64,000 nt of DNA from Diphasiastrum complanatum (taxonomy: Eukaryota > Streptophyta > Lycopodiopsida > Lycopodiales > Lycopodiaceae), in assembly GCA_029204225.1 (NCBI GenBank), contig CM055102.1:26824922-26888921 (forward strand). Reading direction: 5' to 3'. Below the pieces are notes generated by a model that saw only the letters and a list, made by a program, of their open reading frames with translations, had not been told where the DNA came from and did no database searches. The first letter of the stretch is position 1; each line of letters opens with the position of its first letter. Of this stretch, positions 38,222 through 49,624 are shown piece by piece. The position numbers and the translations under genes are program-made.

Positions 38222-41200
38222 CTGGTATCAGAGCCATCTCCATCCTAGGGAGTTAGGAGCAGCAGTAGAGAAAGCTATCAGAAGATAGGAAGTGTTTCTC
38301 AGATTCTCAGAGAGGAATAGAGGAGGAGGATCGCTGTAGGAGTAGCCTTCAAACTTCTGTTTTTCACTGAGAAATCACAGTAGCAAGGATTCAGATTCCA
38401 AGTGTAGGTAACTCGCTGGAAAAACAGCTGTTTCTCACTGAGTTCAGAGGATTCTCTATAGTTTTCCCAGCGAAATTAGAGTAGGAAGAAGCCAACACCT
38501 CCATCGCTGTACAGTCAGAGACTTGCATCTGATTTCCAGGGAAAAATTTACTGGTTCTCAGTGAGTTTGAAGCCAAAAAAGAGGAGCAGGGCCAGCGCTG
38601 CCAGTGCTTCTGAAAATCTGGTTTTTGGACAAGTTTTCGGGCCCCAACGTCAGAGATTTGGAGCAAGAGGATTCCTACCAGATCAGCGAGCAGGAGACTT
38701 CTGAAATTTCAGAATTCATAAGGGTTTTTGGACTTCAGATTTGCCATTTTGTGGACAAATTGAGATGCTGTCAGACCAGCGAGGGGGGATAGCAAAAGTT
38801 TCAGATCTTGTTGCGCATTTTCCAACCTCAAATCAGATTGAGAAAGAAGCTGAGAAGGGCTTTTCTGTATTCTCTCTGTGGAAGTACAGTTCTCAGAAAG
38901 AGCTAAGTTTCCTTTCCCTTGTACAGTTGTAAATTAGTCTTTTAGACTTTTTTTTCCTTCAGAAGTTAAGGTAGCTCTCTTTCAGTTCCGAAGATGACCA
39001 CTCCTCAGGGACCTGCTGATCAACCCCCGGAGAGAGGCTTCGACGAACTTGAAACAAAAGCCTTGGCGTACAGAAAAGGGACGGAACCCATGGAAGTAGA
39101 AGAACAGGAATAGTTCGCCGAAGAACTTGTCAAACTGGTTACCAAGGAGCAGTTCCTCCAATTGGTAACAGAAGTGGATGAACTGAAGTTGGCATTAGCC
39201 AATTTCAAGTCCAGTGTGGACGACTCGTTCGCTGAACTCAAAAACTTGATTTTGAGTTCCGCGAAAGGAAGCCTTCCCTCCACTTCTCAGTTATCCCCTT
39301 CTCCACTTCCATCAGTTTCGGGCGAGACTTTACGGTCTCACCCCAGTGTTTTTAAAGATTTAAAGCCTCCTACTTTTAATGGGGAAGAGAAGGATAGAAA
39401 TGCAGATATTCTACAAACCTTCCTCAGCAAATGGAAGAACATTCATGCTCTTAAACAGACCCCTGACCATTTGCAAGCAATTGAGGCCAGTCTTTCCTTA
39501 GGGCCTATGGCCTATAAGTGGCGGTTAAATCTCCAGGAGACTGGGCAGACTCCCCGGTCATGGAAAGCTTTTGAAGAAGCTTTCCTAAGAGAATTTCTAC
39601 CAGAAAATGAACTGGATAGAGCCTGGGAAGCTTGGGAAAGAACACTAATGGATAAATCCCTCATCCAATATATCTCGCAGTATCGAGAAGCAATTTTAAA
39701 GATTAAAAATATGGATGACTATCAGAAAATCAGGGGATTTGTCCGTGGCCTCAAAGATGAATATAAAGTAGAGGTCCAGAGAAACTCGCCTACTACCCTT
39801 GAGCAAGCTCTCATATATGCTCAAATCTATGATGATTCAGTGGGTAGGAAGAAGGCGAGACAACAGCCACTTTCTGAGCAGCCTTCTCAGAAAGACTAAA
39901 AGAAATTTTTAAAAAGAAAGAAAGAAGACAAATTTAAAAGTGATGCTCCTCAGAAACGCCCTTCACTCATACAGCCCTTAAAACCAGATGATTTTGAGAA
40001 AGCGAAACAAGAACGTTTGTGCTTTGTGTGTATGGGCAAGGGACACACAGTCAGACAGTGTCCCAAGGGGCCTTTCACTAAAAAAGATAAGAAAGATAAA
40101 AAACAAGTTCATCTTGTTCAGACTGTATGTTTCCCCAGTGACTCGGCAACTTCCGAGATCAAAGTGTATCATGAAGATCATGAACACTGTTGCCAGCTGA
40201 CCTCTGCAATGCTAGCGAGACCCTTCAGCTTTGGGCCGCATGACCTAGTACGTATGCATGGGAAAGTTGGTAACCAGTCAGTAAGAGTCATGGTTGATGA
40301 TGGGGCAACCCATAATTTCATCAACCACACCCTGGTTAAAAACCTTAAACTACCAGAAGTACCTAGTCAGCATAGGTACATAGTTTCATTAGCTAAGGGT
40401 GAAGATAAAAAAATATGGGAAACTATGGTAAGTAAGTTAAATCTTGGTATTCAGGGGTACCAAGATGAAATAAACTTTCAGATAATGCACCTGGATCGAA
40501 CAGACATTGTTCTCGGGAGAGATTGGCTCTACAGTTTAGGACCTTCCCTCCACAGAAACTATCAGGAGAACACCCTCAGCTTTCAGCATAAAGGCCGAGA
40601 GATCCAGTTGCATGGGGAGCATGATGTTCCCAACAGCCCTATGGTCTGCAGTTCAGAACTCTGTCAGTTAATCGGAGACGAAGACCATCAGGTATTCTTA
40701 TGTGACTTTCAGTTTATTCCTGAAGTTTCTATTTCCAGTTCTATTCAGCAGAAAATCAGTTAATTAGAAACTTTATTGTCTAAATTTAAAGATGTTTTTC
40801 CTGAAGATTTGCCACATGGTTTACCACCTAGCAGAGAGGTAGATCATGTAATAAACCTAGTACCAGGTACAGCACCTGTTTCTAAACCTCCATATCGGGT
40901 CAGCCGAACAGAGGATGAAGAAATAACTAGGCAGTTAACAGACTATCTTGGGAAAGGCCAAATTCAGACCAGTAGTTCACCATGGGCCTCACCAGTCCTA
41001 TTGGTGAAAAAGAAAGAGGGGTCTATTCGTCTTTGCGTAGATTACAGAGCCCTCAATAAAGTCACAATTAAGAATAAATACCCTATGCCTCGGGCAGACG
41101 AGTTGTTTGATCAACTCGACGGGGCTAAGTTTTTCAGCAAAATAGACCTTAGATCAGGATATCATCAAGTCCGTATAAAATCGGAAGATGTCTCGAAAAC

Positions 41201-43786
41201 AGCTTTTAGGACTCGTCACGGTCATTATGAGTTTAAGGTGATGCCATTTGGGCTCACAAATGCTCCAGCTACCTTTATGACCTTGATGAACAGTGTCCTC
41301 AGACCATACTTGGGTAAGTTTGTAGTCGTATTTTTAGATGACATCCTCGTCTACAGTAAAACGAGGAAGGAGCATCTAAAACACCTCAGAAAGGTGTTTC
41401 GACTGCTCGGAAAGCATAAGCTTTATGCTAAACAATCCAAGTGTGAATTCTTCGTTGAAGAAGTAGCATATTTGGGTCACATTATCTCTTCAGATGGGAT
41501 TAAGATGGACCCAAATAAGGTTAAAGCCATACTCAGTTGGCTGAGACCTCAAAATATTTTGGAATTTTAGATCTTTCTTGGTTTGGCGGGATATTACAGA
41601 CGATTTGTCAAGGAATATGCTCAGATAGCAGTTCCTATGACAAATCTTCTTAAGGGGAAGGGAAAGGAGTTCATTTGGGAGTCCGCACAACAGGAGAGCT
41701 TTGATGCTCTCAAAACAGCCTTAGCTACAGCACCAGTTTTAAAAGTCGTCGACCCCAATCAGCCATTTGTGGTCGAAACAGATGCTAGCGACTTTGCAGT
41801 AGGTGCTGTGCTAACTCAGGGTGGACGACCAGTTGCGTTCGAGAGTAAAAAGCTCGAGACAGCTCAAACTAGATATAGTGCCTATGAAAAGGAACTCTTT
41901 TCTATAGTCCATGCCCTTAAGACTTGGAGGCATTATTTGTATGGTGCCAACTTTGAGGTCCTGACAGACCATGAGAGTCTCAGATACCTTTGCAATCAAC
42001 CTGAGCTTAGAGGTCGGAAAGCTCGTTGGGCAGAGTTGATGCAAGAGTTTGACATGTCTATCAGATATAGACGTGGAAAATTCAATACAGTAGCAGATGC
42101 CCTTAGCAGAATGCCTATGATAAACGAGCTGAGTTTTACTCAGATTCGTAATGAGTTACTCGAGTCCTTGAGAGGGAAATGCCAGCATGATGCATTCTTC
42201 TCTATTATCTGGAACTCAGTCCAGAACAGACAGTTACAGACTCTAGAACCAGTTCCCGGGGCTGGTGCCAGTTCATCCAAGAATACGGCAGCTTCCGTTG
42301 AGGATGATGATGAGTCCGAGTATACATCGTCAGATGACGTTGAGGATTCTGAGCCTGTATTACCCAAGCAAACCCCAGTGGTTGAGGGTCAGTTGACTCA
42401 AGGATTCAAATGGAAACAGTATTCCATTCAGGATGAGTACTTGCTCTATAGAGATAGAGTATGTGTCCCCAATTCAGAGGATTATAGGCAGCAGGTCCTA
42501 TATGAATGTCATGACAATCCTAGCGCGGGACACCCAAGCATACAGAAGACCTATGAGCTTCTTCGTAGGCAATTTTTCTGGCCCAGTATGAAAAAGGACG
42601 TCCACCAGTATGTAACCAGTTGCCAGAAATGTCAAGTAAATAAAGCAGAGCGTTTAAAGGCAGGAGGGTTGTTGCATCCCTTAGAAATACCAGCTGGTAA
42701 GTGGGAGAGTATTTCCATGGATTTTATAGTAGGCCTGCCTAAAACCCAAAAGGGTAATGACGCTATATGGGTCACAGTTGACCGTCTGACCAAAATGGCT
42801 CATTTTATTCCGACCAAAACAACCGTTAGAGCTCCAGAGTTAGCGAGGTTGTTTGTGGACGGGCTATTTAAATTATACGGTCTACCTTTCGGCATAGTCA
42901 GCGACCGGGACAGTAAGTTTACTGGAAATTTTTGGAGGGCAGTATTCCATCATCTCTATACTAAACTTATTATGAGTACCACCGACCATCCACAGACGGA
43001 CGGTCAAACAGAAAGGGTAAATCAAGTGCTGGAGGATATGCTTCGTGCATACGTCAGCAAGAAGCAGACTAATTGGGAGGAGTATCTCTCGATATTAGAG
43101 TTTGCTTACAACAGTACCAAACATTTAGCTACGGGATACAGCCCATTTATGCTGATGTACGGTTTTCAGCCACGCTCACCCACAGCTGTAGGGTTTAAAC
43201 AAGAAAAAGTTGAAGCAGCCAGAAACTTTTTAGAGGACCTAAACCAGATGATAGAACATGCTAAGCGTAGCATTAGGCAGTCCCAGGATCAAGCCAGGCA
43301 TTATGCAGATCCACACAGACGGGATGTGCAGTTCTCCACTGGTGAGAAAGTCTACTTGAGAGTCCCAGTTGACTCTAAAACCCTCAAATCAGGAGTGTGT
43401 GCTAAGTTGTCTCCAAGGTATTGTGGTCCCTTTACCATCAGTAGGAGACTAGGCGAGGTCACCTATGAACTAGAACTCCCACACAGCAGTAAGGTTTTTC
43501 CAGTCTTTCATGTAAGTCAGTTACGAAAAGCCTTATCCAGATCAGACAATCTGGTAGGGGACAGTGTTCTAGTTCTCCCATTGGATCCTCAACAACCTCC
43601 ACATGAACTAGAGGAGATTCTTGATAGTAGAGAGACGCAGACTCATCATACTCTATACCGAGAATATCTGGTTAAGTGGAATGATCAGCCTGTTGAGAAT
43701 GCCACTTGGGAAAGAGGCAGTGTCCTTCGCAAGATTTTTCCAGACTTTGTCTTAGAGGACCAAGACGGTTCTTAAGGGGGAGGGAG

Positions 43787-44125
43787 TGTTACGAGCTCAT
43801 AACCAGTGCCGAACCCTAGAGAACACAGATAGGTCGTGTCCAGCGTACACGACCAACAGGGCAAGACAGTGTGAGTAGTGTGCCCCAGCACGGTCCATAG
43901 CCATGGCGGGCTTAACACAGGCTAGGGACCCTGTCAGCAGGATAGGGCCCCCAGTTGGGTCCCGACGTGCAGTCGGCCACGTCAGTGCCACGTGGTCGAC
44001 ACTTGGCAGTAGCATGCTACCAGTCCTCACACTGGGCTAGGAGGGGCTTACTCTATATCAGGGAGTAGGCAAGGTTGGGTGGATCAGTTAGTGTTTGCCC
44101 TACTGTGGTGTTAGGATCTATTACA
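43787..44125 (+). repeat. 3' LTR of Gypsy H
   Basis: 339 bp copy of 37864-38221 starting after the purine tract; followed by GCATC, the second target duplication with one change. Confidence 0.95.
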
Positions 44126-44315
44126 GCATCAATCAGAGCACGTAGGTGGCAAGGATAGGAGCAAAACATTTTGTGGATCAAAACAATGTTTTTTGGCAAT
44201 GGTTCGGAATAAGCAAGCTGTCTCGGTGAAATATTTTTTCAGCCAATTCATAGACGCTTGGCATAGTACTTTTTGCTGCTGTGACACAAAAAGTAAATTT
44301 AAGCTTTAGGGAGAG

Positions 44316-44673
44316 CGTTGGAATTAAGGCTTAATTTTATGGCGATGTCAGAAGTCCGTCAGTACAGTGCTTTTTAGACAATGTACATGTGTCTGTGTTG
44401 GGTCCAGTGTGGCCATGCACGTGCCATGTAGTGGCACAAGTGTTGGGACTTGTCCCGTTAGTGACAGCCTTGCCATGTAGAACTACCCCTAAAGTAAATG
44501 TACTTCATATATTCCATGTGGATGTAGAGAAATGCGATACAATGTCATCCTTTTTTTTTAGTACATTTTTGGTGCTCATTTGTGTATGTGATTTCCAAAT
44601 CAGTGTTTTGCTATTTTTTGATGATTTGAATGTGTGGGTGTGTAGAGAATCACACAGTAGTGTTTTTCTATCA
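44316..44673 (+). repeat. 3' LTR of TRIM-like element I
   Basis: 358 bp, diverged copy of 37507-37855, ending TCTATCA and followed by the CTATA duplication. Confidence 0.8.
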
Positions 44674-46581
44674 CTATAGTCAATACTTTGAAAGAGCATG
44701 AAGAGCATCTTCATACTACCCTATGGTAAAGAGTCGAAGTTTGAGTTTATTAAAGCAAAAATCAGATATCTAGGCTATGTCATATTGGATCGAGATATTG
44801 AGACTAATTGTGATACGGTTTGTAATGTAAGAGAGTGCCCTATATTGAATACCATTTGGGTACTTTTTTGCTTCATTGGATTCTTTCATAGATTTATTTA
44901 GGACTATGCCCTTAAGAAATATTCTAAAGGGAATCAAGAGGATTACTATACGCAACTATTGAAATTTCACCCCACTTGTTCAATGGAACAATAAAGTAAA
45001 TGAAAGATTTGAAGCATTGAAGTGTTGCGTGTCTACTGTCCCCTTACTACACATAGTCGGTTCGAACATGATGTCTTGTTAGAAGGAATTTTTATTGACC
45101 AAAGGTGAAATGTGATGTGGAGACATACGTTTTAAAGTGTGAAGAACAATGCCAAGCTAATAAAGCAGAAAGACCCAAAGTAACGGGTTAAATTCGTTAG
45201 AAATTCCCGATAAGAAATGGCAAAGTATTTTGATGGATTTTTTGGCTAGACTTCCTAGAATTAGTAGGGGTCATGGTGGCATTTGGGTAGTGGTTGGTAG
45301 GTTAACCAAATTGGTGCAATCTAGTTTGATAAATTTTATTGTCAAGGCTTTAGAGCTTGCTCAACTTTTCGTCGTAAAGTTGTGCAATTGTTTGGATTGT
45401 TGAATAATATTGTTGGTGATCGTGATTGTAAGTTCATGTGTAAATTGGCACAGGCCAGTGTTCGTCAAGACTCAAAGGTCTTAAGGAAGTTGCAATTGTT
45501 TTTTCACAAGACATGCAACGTTGCATGTTGCAAGTGGCTAACAACATCAAGTGACTGAAATTAGTTACCTCAAGAGTTTGAGGTTGGAGATCAGGTTCAT
45601 TTTAGAATCCCATACGATTCTAAGACACTATAGACTGGAAAATGTCCAAAGTTATCTCCTACATATTGCGGTCCTTTCAAGATTGTAAAGAAACTCAATC
45701 GGTTCGTTTATTGAATAGATCTTCAAGCACTTTGAACAAATTTACATCTTGAATTCCATGTAAGCCCCTTGAAAGAATGACTTGGTGGAAAATAGAACCT
45801 TTTTATACAAGTTGAAATCATCCAGTTGGAAGGTTTGACTGTCTACGTGCCCATGGAACTTGAAAGGTCATAGACATGTGCGACGTTAGCAGTTGAGAAA
45901 TCGCTTGATTTATGAACACTTGAATGTTGAATGGTAACTCAAATGATGAGGACACCTAGGAGAAAGAGGTTGACCTTAGATTGAGATTCCCTGGTTTTCT
46001 ACCTTGAGAAGGAAATTTTTAAAGGGGAGGAAATGTTATGTACCATAATGGTATGACCTTTTGAGGTGACGGCCTCACCTTGAGGCGAAATGCTAGGCCG
46101 ACGTTGTCCACATCTTTAGTGCCATGTGTTAGCACCTCAAGCTACCTCATGTCACAATCTAAGCATGGAACATGCTTACGGTGGGACCCACTTGTACTAT
46201 TTATAAAGAGGTGGGAGAGCCCTATATTATTCATTTAGTCTACTTGGGGAGTGGATGTTGAAATCAAAAAATCTTGAGATCTACCTTCACCTATTTTAGG
46301 AAGTAGAAGATAACATGCACAAAGAGAAGAGACTATAAGTTGAAGTATGATCAATAGTAAATAATCAATGAATAGGTACAATGACAATAGATGGCTTAAT
46401 CCCTCTTGGGGAAGCCTCATAATATAGAGAACATGTGATGTCACAATGCAAGGTAATGAACCGCCAATGGCCAAGTATTTGGACAGCCAACCATCATGGA
46501 ACTCAAGAGTCATAAAGTGAATAGCCAAAAGTCATGGGACATGTGTCAAGTGCTCACATGGACCCATCAAAGTGAAGAACA

Positions 46582-47409
46582 TTATACCTGATAGATCCAT
46601 GCAAGCGAGTAGAGGTCGTGGATGAGATCCATGCAATGTGTAGCACATGGTGTCCTCACGATCGTGGAGCACTCTCTCATCAAAATCTCTCCCATTTGTT
46701 TGAAATTCGCGGCATTGTCTATGATAGCTTGAACCACGTGCTCCACTCCAATCTCATCAATGACAGCGCTGACTGTCTCATATATGAACTCGGTAGCGAT
46801 GGTAGCACCACCTCGAGTGGCATCCATACCATTAGGAAGACTGTGCCAAGTTTGCAAGAACCAAAATATTGATGATGGATCACTAACGAATATCGGTCCA
46901 TCCATCACTCAATATCGTGCTTTCATACCTACCACAAAACATCCATCAGCCATATGCAAAAACAATGATACTTGCAAAATGAAACAGATGCAAAAAGTCT
47001 AAGTGTGTAAGATTCTTACCTTTGTCACACTATGCGAATAGAACCTGGCTCTCGCGTAATGGTCTGCTCCTCTTGATGAAGCATCCTCCCTCGCAATGCC
47101 TCTCTCTTGGAAGGCCTCCACAAAGACTCCGCTGATGCTACTAAAGTCATAAGCTTTGTGAATGCTAGGTGTCAACAATGGCAAAGAGAATGTTGCTCGT
47201 GGGAAATCGTCTAACCTGTCAGGTACATTGGGCAGGCAACTCTCTCCGCCACCCAGAACGCTTGGTCTGCTGGTGCTTGGGCCTAACTCCTCTCTGCTAC
47301 ATGTATGGTCTAGCATGCCTTGTGGATGGGTGAGCTGTGGGCGTGTCTGAGGGTGGAGTGTCATGAGATGCTGGATCCCTCCCTCCCTATTTGGCAGGAT
47401 GTGGTGCAT
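46582..47409 (-). pseudogene. hAT transposase pseudogene (central part)
   Basis: Catalytic-core sequence of a hAT transposase, the enzyme that cuts and rejoins DNA at hAT ends. An exon-like frame (47409 to 47020) ends AAAG before GTAAGAATC; a second resumes at 46928 after TTTTGTGGTAG, implying a 91-bp GT-AG intron (46929-47019). The downstream frame ends at CAG|GTATAATG (near 46587), another donor-like join. The SDGWTDIR word and the DNAAN/CATHCMDL segment are in different frames and the reading after the first join meets a stop, so this is a pseudogene. Confidence 0.7.
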
Positions 47410-48089
47410 CGGCTACAGACGTGGATCTAAACTAGGCCTTGTTGTTGCGGTTGGAATTAGAGGAGCATGTCCAAGACCTTGTACTGGACCTAAACCATAG
47501 CCTGCCCGTGCTACACCTACCCCTGTACTAGGTCCCGCATGTGATCCTGAAGCTATCCCTCCTGCTGAGTCATGACCAAAAGGGTCTCATTGGATGGGTG
47601 GATATACCATCGGGCCCGTACATATCCACCAATCTATGCAACTCGTCAGATATCCTAGGGCAAGCAGCTATGCCCAACCCTCGCCCATCTGGCCCGTAAG
47701 TTGTAGTAGGTGTGCCCTAATCCTGGTAAGCGATCTAGTGAATGACCCACCACATTGTAGGCATATTCATTTGTGTGTACCCGAACCATGGGTAACAGCC
47801 ACATCCCCCTATATGAGATCAACCTTAGACCAAAGGCCTTTGTAAGCGACTGGCATCGTGTAAATATGAACTTAGTCTTGCAAAAGAAAAAAACGAGCAG
47901 ATGTTCAGTACAATTGCTCATGACAAAAAAGCATTCAAAACAAACCCTAAGAAATTTTGTGTAACAATACTTTGAAATTAGAAAGTAGCTGAAAACATTA
48001 CACAACTTGTTACTCATCACAATAGGCATACCAGTCATATGGTTGCTCCAAACTGCATTACAATCAGATGCCCATAGATCAGATCAGAG

Positions 48090-48600
48090 TGAGGGCCCAA
48101 AAGCACATGGGATTAGGGCAGGGCATTTGAAGCATCCAAGGACGATGACGTGCGAACCTAATAGCATAGGAGTCCTTGCGGCATGAAGAAATGTAGTATA
48201 GCCCTAAACCTTGCCTCAACCGGATGCTCTACAAATCACTTCATAGTTAGGACCAAAAAACACATGGATTGAGGGATTGGCAATCAGAACTTCACTATGG
48301 ACAATGTTGGTCAAAACTAACATCGTAGGAGGGCCCTGTAGGCATGTAGAAATGTAGTCTAGATTCAACATCTCCTCAATCAAATGCCTATAGGATAGAT
48401 AGTTCACAAAAATGGCCAAAATACACATAGATTTAGGGTGTTGCATTCAAATCTTGCTAGGTGCATTGTAATGGCCGAAACTAACATCATAGGAATTACT
48501 GTGGGCATGAAGGAAGGTGGTTTAGAACTTTGAACCGCTTGATTTTGTTACCTATAGCTCAGTGTAATCAATCTCAAAAAACATAGCCTACGCTTGCCTA
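48090..48600. repeat. three diverged ~155 bp tandem units in the hAT subterminal region
   Basis: Units begin near CACATGGGATTAGGG (~48.10 kb), CACATGGATTGAGGG (~48.26 kb) and CACATAGATTTAGGG (~48.43 kb). Each carries a TAGGA...GGCATGAAGAAATG-like core and ends near a CAAAAA run. One related unit lies in the hAT-like element at 61.26-61.44 kb, so this repeat belongs to the transposon's 5' region. Confidence 0.7.
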
Positions 48601-48708
48601 AAACCTTCCTTCTCTGATTTTGCTCTCGAATGCCGCAACCATTGTGTGCACCACCTCCGGCACGTTGAGTAGATAGACGCCGACTGCTGACACGCCCCTA
48701 TCTCTCAC

Positions 48709-48714
<6 letters not shown>

Positions 48715-48758
<44 letters not shown>
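48715..48758. repeat. (CT)n microsatellite
   Basis: Short CT tract between the tandem units and the hAT terminus. Confidence 0.95.
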
Positions 48759-48761
<3 letters not shown>

Positions 48762-49039
48762 CATGGCCAGTGCGGGTCTGCTGGCCCGTGGCCTCATTTT
48801 GTTGTTGTTGTTGTTTTCTTTTTTGCTAGAAATATAAACGATGCTGGCCATGAATCGCGATTTTCGATTCCAGCGAATTGCGATTCACTGCATCTGTGGT
48901 CTGTTTCATCAAATCTCATAGCTGACTTCTGCATATTGAATTTTCTAGTAAATGGATATGACCAGCACATTTTAAGACTTCTTCCTGAAATATGGAAGAC
49001 CATGTTTTTTGAAAGAACAATATGCACTTGTTTTTGCAG

Positions 49040-49624
49040 AAAGGAGCAAGTCATGTACCTGAGTTCGGGTCCTGGCATTCAGATGATGCTGTACCATTTA
49101 CTACTGTCTTTGATCAAGCTCGAGCTGGCAAAGGTGGAAAAATGATTAACCCTAATGATCCAGCTGAAAATTTATCTGGCTACCAAAGGACCAATGAACA
49201 TGAAATAAATACTTTAGAGGACAATGCCACTATTTCTCTCCGACAATCTCCTTTGAGAAGACAGATTGGAGCATCCTCCACAAACTGTGAAGAGTCTGAG
49301 ATGCCTGCATTCAATGCTCGTGGTGGACCTTCTAGTACGTCTGCTGATCTGCTTAGGCAATCCCTTACAAGTCAGGTGATTCAGAATAATGGCAGTGAAG
49401 GTGGCACACACCTTAATCATCAGCTTAATTCCGACCGTTCGCCATTGCATCCTCGAGCAAGACAAGTTGACCGTTCGCCATTGCATCCTCGAGCAAGTCA
49501 AGTAAGACATGGTGGTCGCACAGGTTCAGCTTCTCCTGCTTGGGATAGGAAAATATCAGCTCAAAGTGGTCCAGGTACACCTGAAAGGAGCCGCACTCGA
49601 GCAAGCACAAAGACACCCGAGCAA
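49040..49624 (+). CDS. RIN4-like protein, exon 2 (N-terminal NOI domain)
   Basis: RIN4 is a membrane-tethered plant immune regulator guarded by NLR receptors and targeted by bacterial effectors. The exon gives KGASHVPEFGSWHSDDAVPF with TTVFDQAR and MINPNDP: an NOI/AvrRpt2-cleavage domain with the V-P-x-F-G-x-W site and the P-F-T threonine matching Arabidopsis T21. Further on come SPLHPR, SPAWDRK and GTPERSR, linker motifs seen in RIN4 proteins. Acceptor TTTTTGCAG at 49039; donor GTAAGT at 49625 (alternative GTAAAG four bases later). 585 nt, phase 0. It contains a 36-bp in-frame duplication. The usual second NOI domain and C-terminal Cys anchor are not in this exon. Confidence 0.85.
49433..49504 (+). 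repeat. 36-bp in-frame tandem duplication inside RIN4 exon 2
   Basis: Two copies of GACCGTTCGCCATTGCATCC... (49433-49468, 49469-49504) differing at two bases. They encode DRSPLHPRARQV and DRSPLHPRASQV, doubling the conserved SPLHP motif of the RIN4 linker. Confidence 0.9.

Larger units (their letters stand above)
37864..44125 (+). mobile_element. Ty3/Gypsy chromovirus-type element H, inner layer
   Basis: LTRs 37864-38221 and 43787-44125 (TGTTACGAGCTC...GATCTATTACA) are flanked by near-identical 5-bp duplications (GTATC / GCATC). A primer-binding site CTGGTATCAGAGCC follows the 5' LTR and a GGGGGAGGGAG tract precedes the 3' LTR. Parts in order: gag (39.0-39.9 kb), CCHC knuckle CFVCMGKGHTVRQC (40.02 kb), protease with DDGATHNF (40.3 kb), reverse transcriptase (40.9-41.5 kb, FLDDILVYS), RNase H (41.7-42.1 kb), integrase (42.5-43.3 kb, HPQTDGQTERVNQ), chromodomain-like tail (43.6-43.77 kb). 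Nearly whole; about three to five breaks. LTRs differ by about three substitutions plus one 19-bp indel, so it is young. Confidence 0.95.
37507..44673 (+). mobile_element. TRIM-like LTR element I, middle layer of the nest
   Basis: Two direct repeats, 37507-37855 (begins TGTTGGAATT) and 44316-44673 (begins CGTTGGAATT), are flanked by a perfect 5-bp duplication CTATA (37502-37506 and 44674-44678). A split primer-binding-like site TGGTATC...CAGAGC follows the first and a purine word TTTAGGGAGAG precedes the second. Without the Gypsy inserted in it, the internal part is only about 200 bp and non-coding, so the whole was about 900 bp: a terminal-repeat retrotransposon in miniature. The LTRs are visibly diverged (roughly a fifth of positions by eye), so it is old. 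Confidence 0.8.
37090..46560 (+). mobile_element. old Ty3/Gypsy remnant J, outer layer of a three-level nest
   Basis: Left part (about 37.1-37.5 kb) shows Gypsy reverse transcriptase words (IYLRLSYHEVRVKDEDVSK, then the LGDILVY catalytic region). Right part (44.68-46.02 kb) continues with RT, weak integrase (about 45.1-45.7 kb) and a degraded C-terminus. A purine tract AAAGGGGAGG follows, then an LTR starting TGTTATGTACC at 46034, with a TATTTATAAAG TATA-like word near 46.19 kb. The LTR's end is unclear, near 46.56 kb where hAT sequence begins. No 5' half. Heavily broken and old; split by the TRIM-like element. Confidence 0.65.
46575..48898 (-). mobile_element. decayed BED-finger hAT DNA transposon
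   Basis: The minus strand carries recognisable hAT transposase parts. A BED zinc finger (CLQCGGSFTRSLTRIRAHLL, then GIAACPRISDEL) lies at 47.66-47.77 kb, the ARFYSHSV region at 47.03-47.06 kb, an SDGWTDIR word at 46.88-46.91 kb, and DEIGVEHVVQAIIDNAANF with TPCATHCMDL at 46.62-46.75 kb. The 5' end near 48889-48898 reads CACAGATGCA on the minus strand, matching the MITE ends at 61.1-61.7 kb. It lacks the C-terminal dimerisation region and its other end. It is frameshifted after the BED finger and again after SDGWTDIR, with several stops. Confidence 0.75.
36246..49039 (+). other. inferred first intron (~12.8 kb) of the RIN4-like gene
   Basis: GTAAGT at the left and CTTGTTTTTGCAG at the right. 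Its first ~0.85 kb is non-repetitive. The rest holds a Gypsy remnant, a TRIM-like element, a chromovirus-type Gypsy and a hAT transposon, all listed separately. Elements sit in both orientations and the two larger Gypsy layers are in the gene's sense. If the gene is active, this intron must be spliced across nested mobile DNA. Confidence 0.45.

Noticed and set aside
46460-46560. Similarity of this stretch (TTGGACAGCCAA words) to the LTR of Copia L near 54.92 kb
   Set aside because: Too short and diverged to define an element; it may be a scrap at the Gypsy J / hAT boundary.
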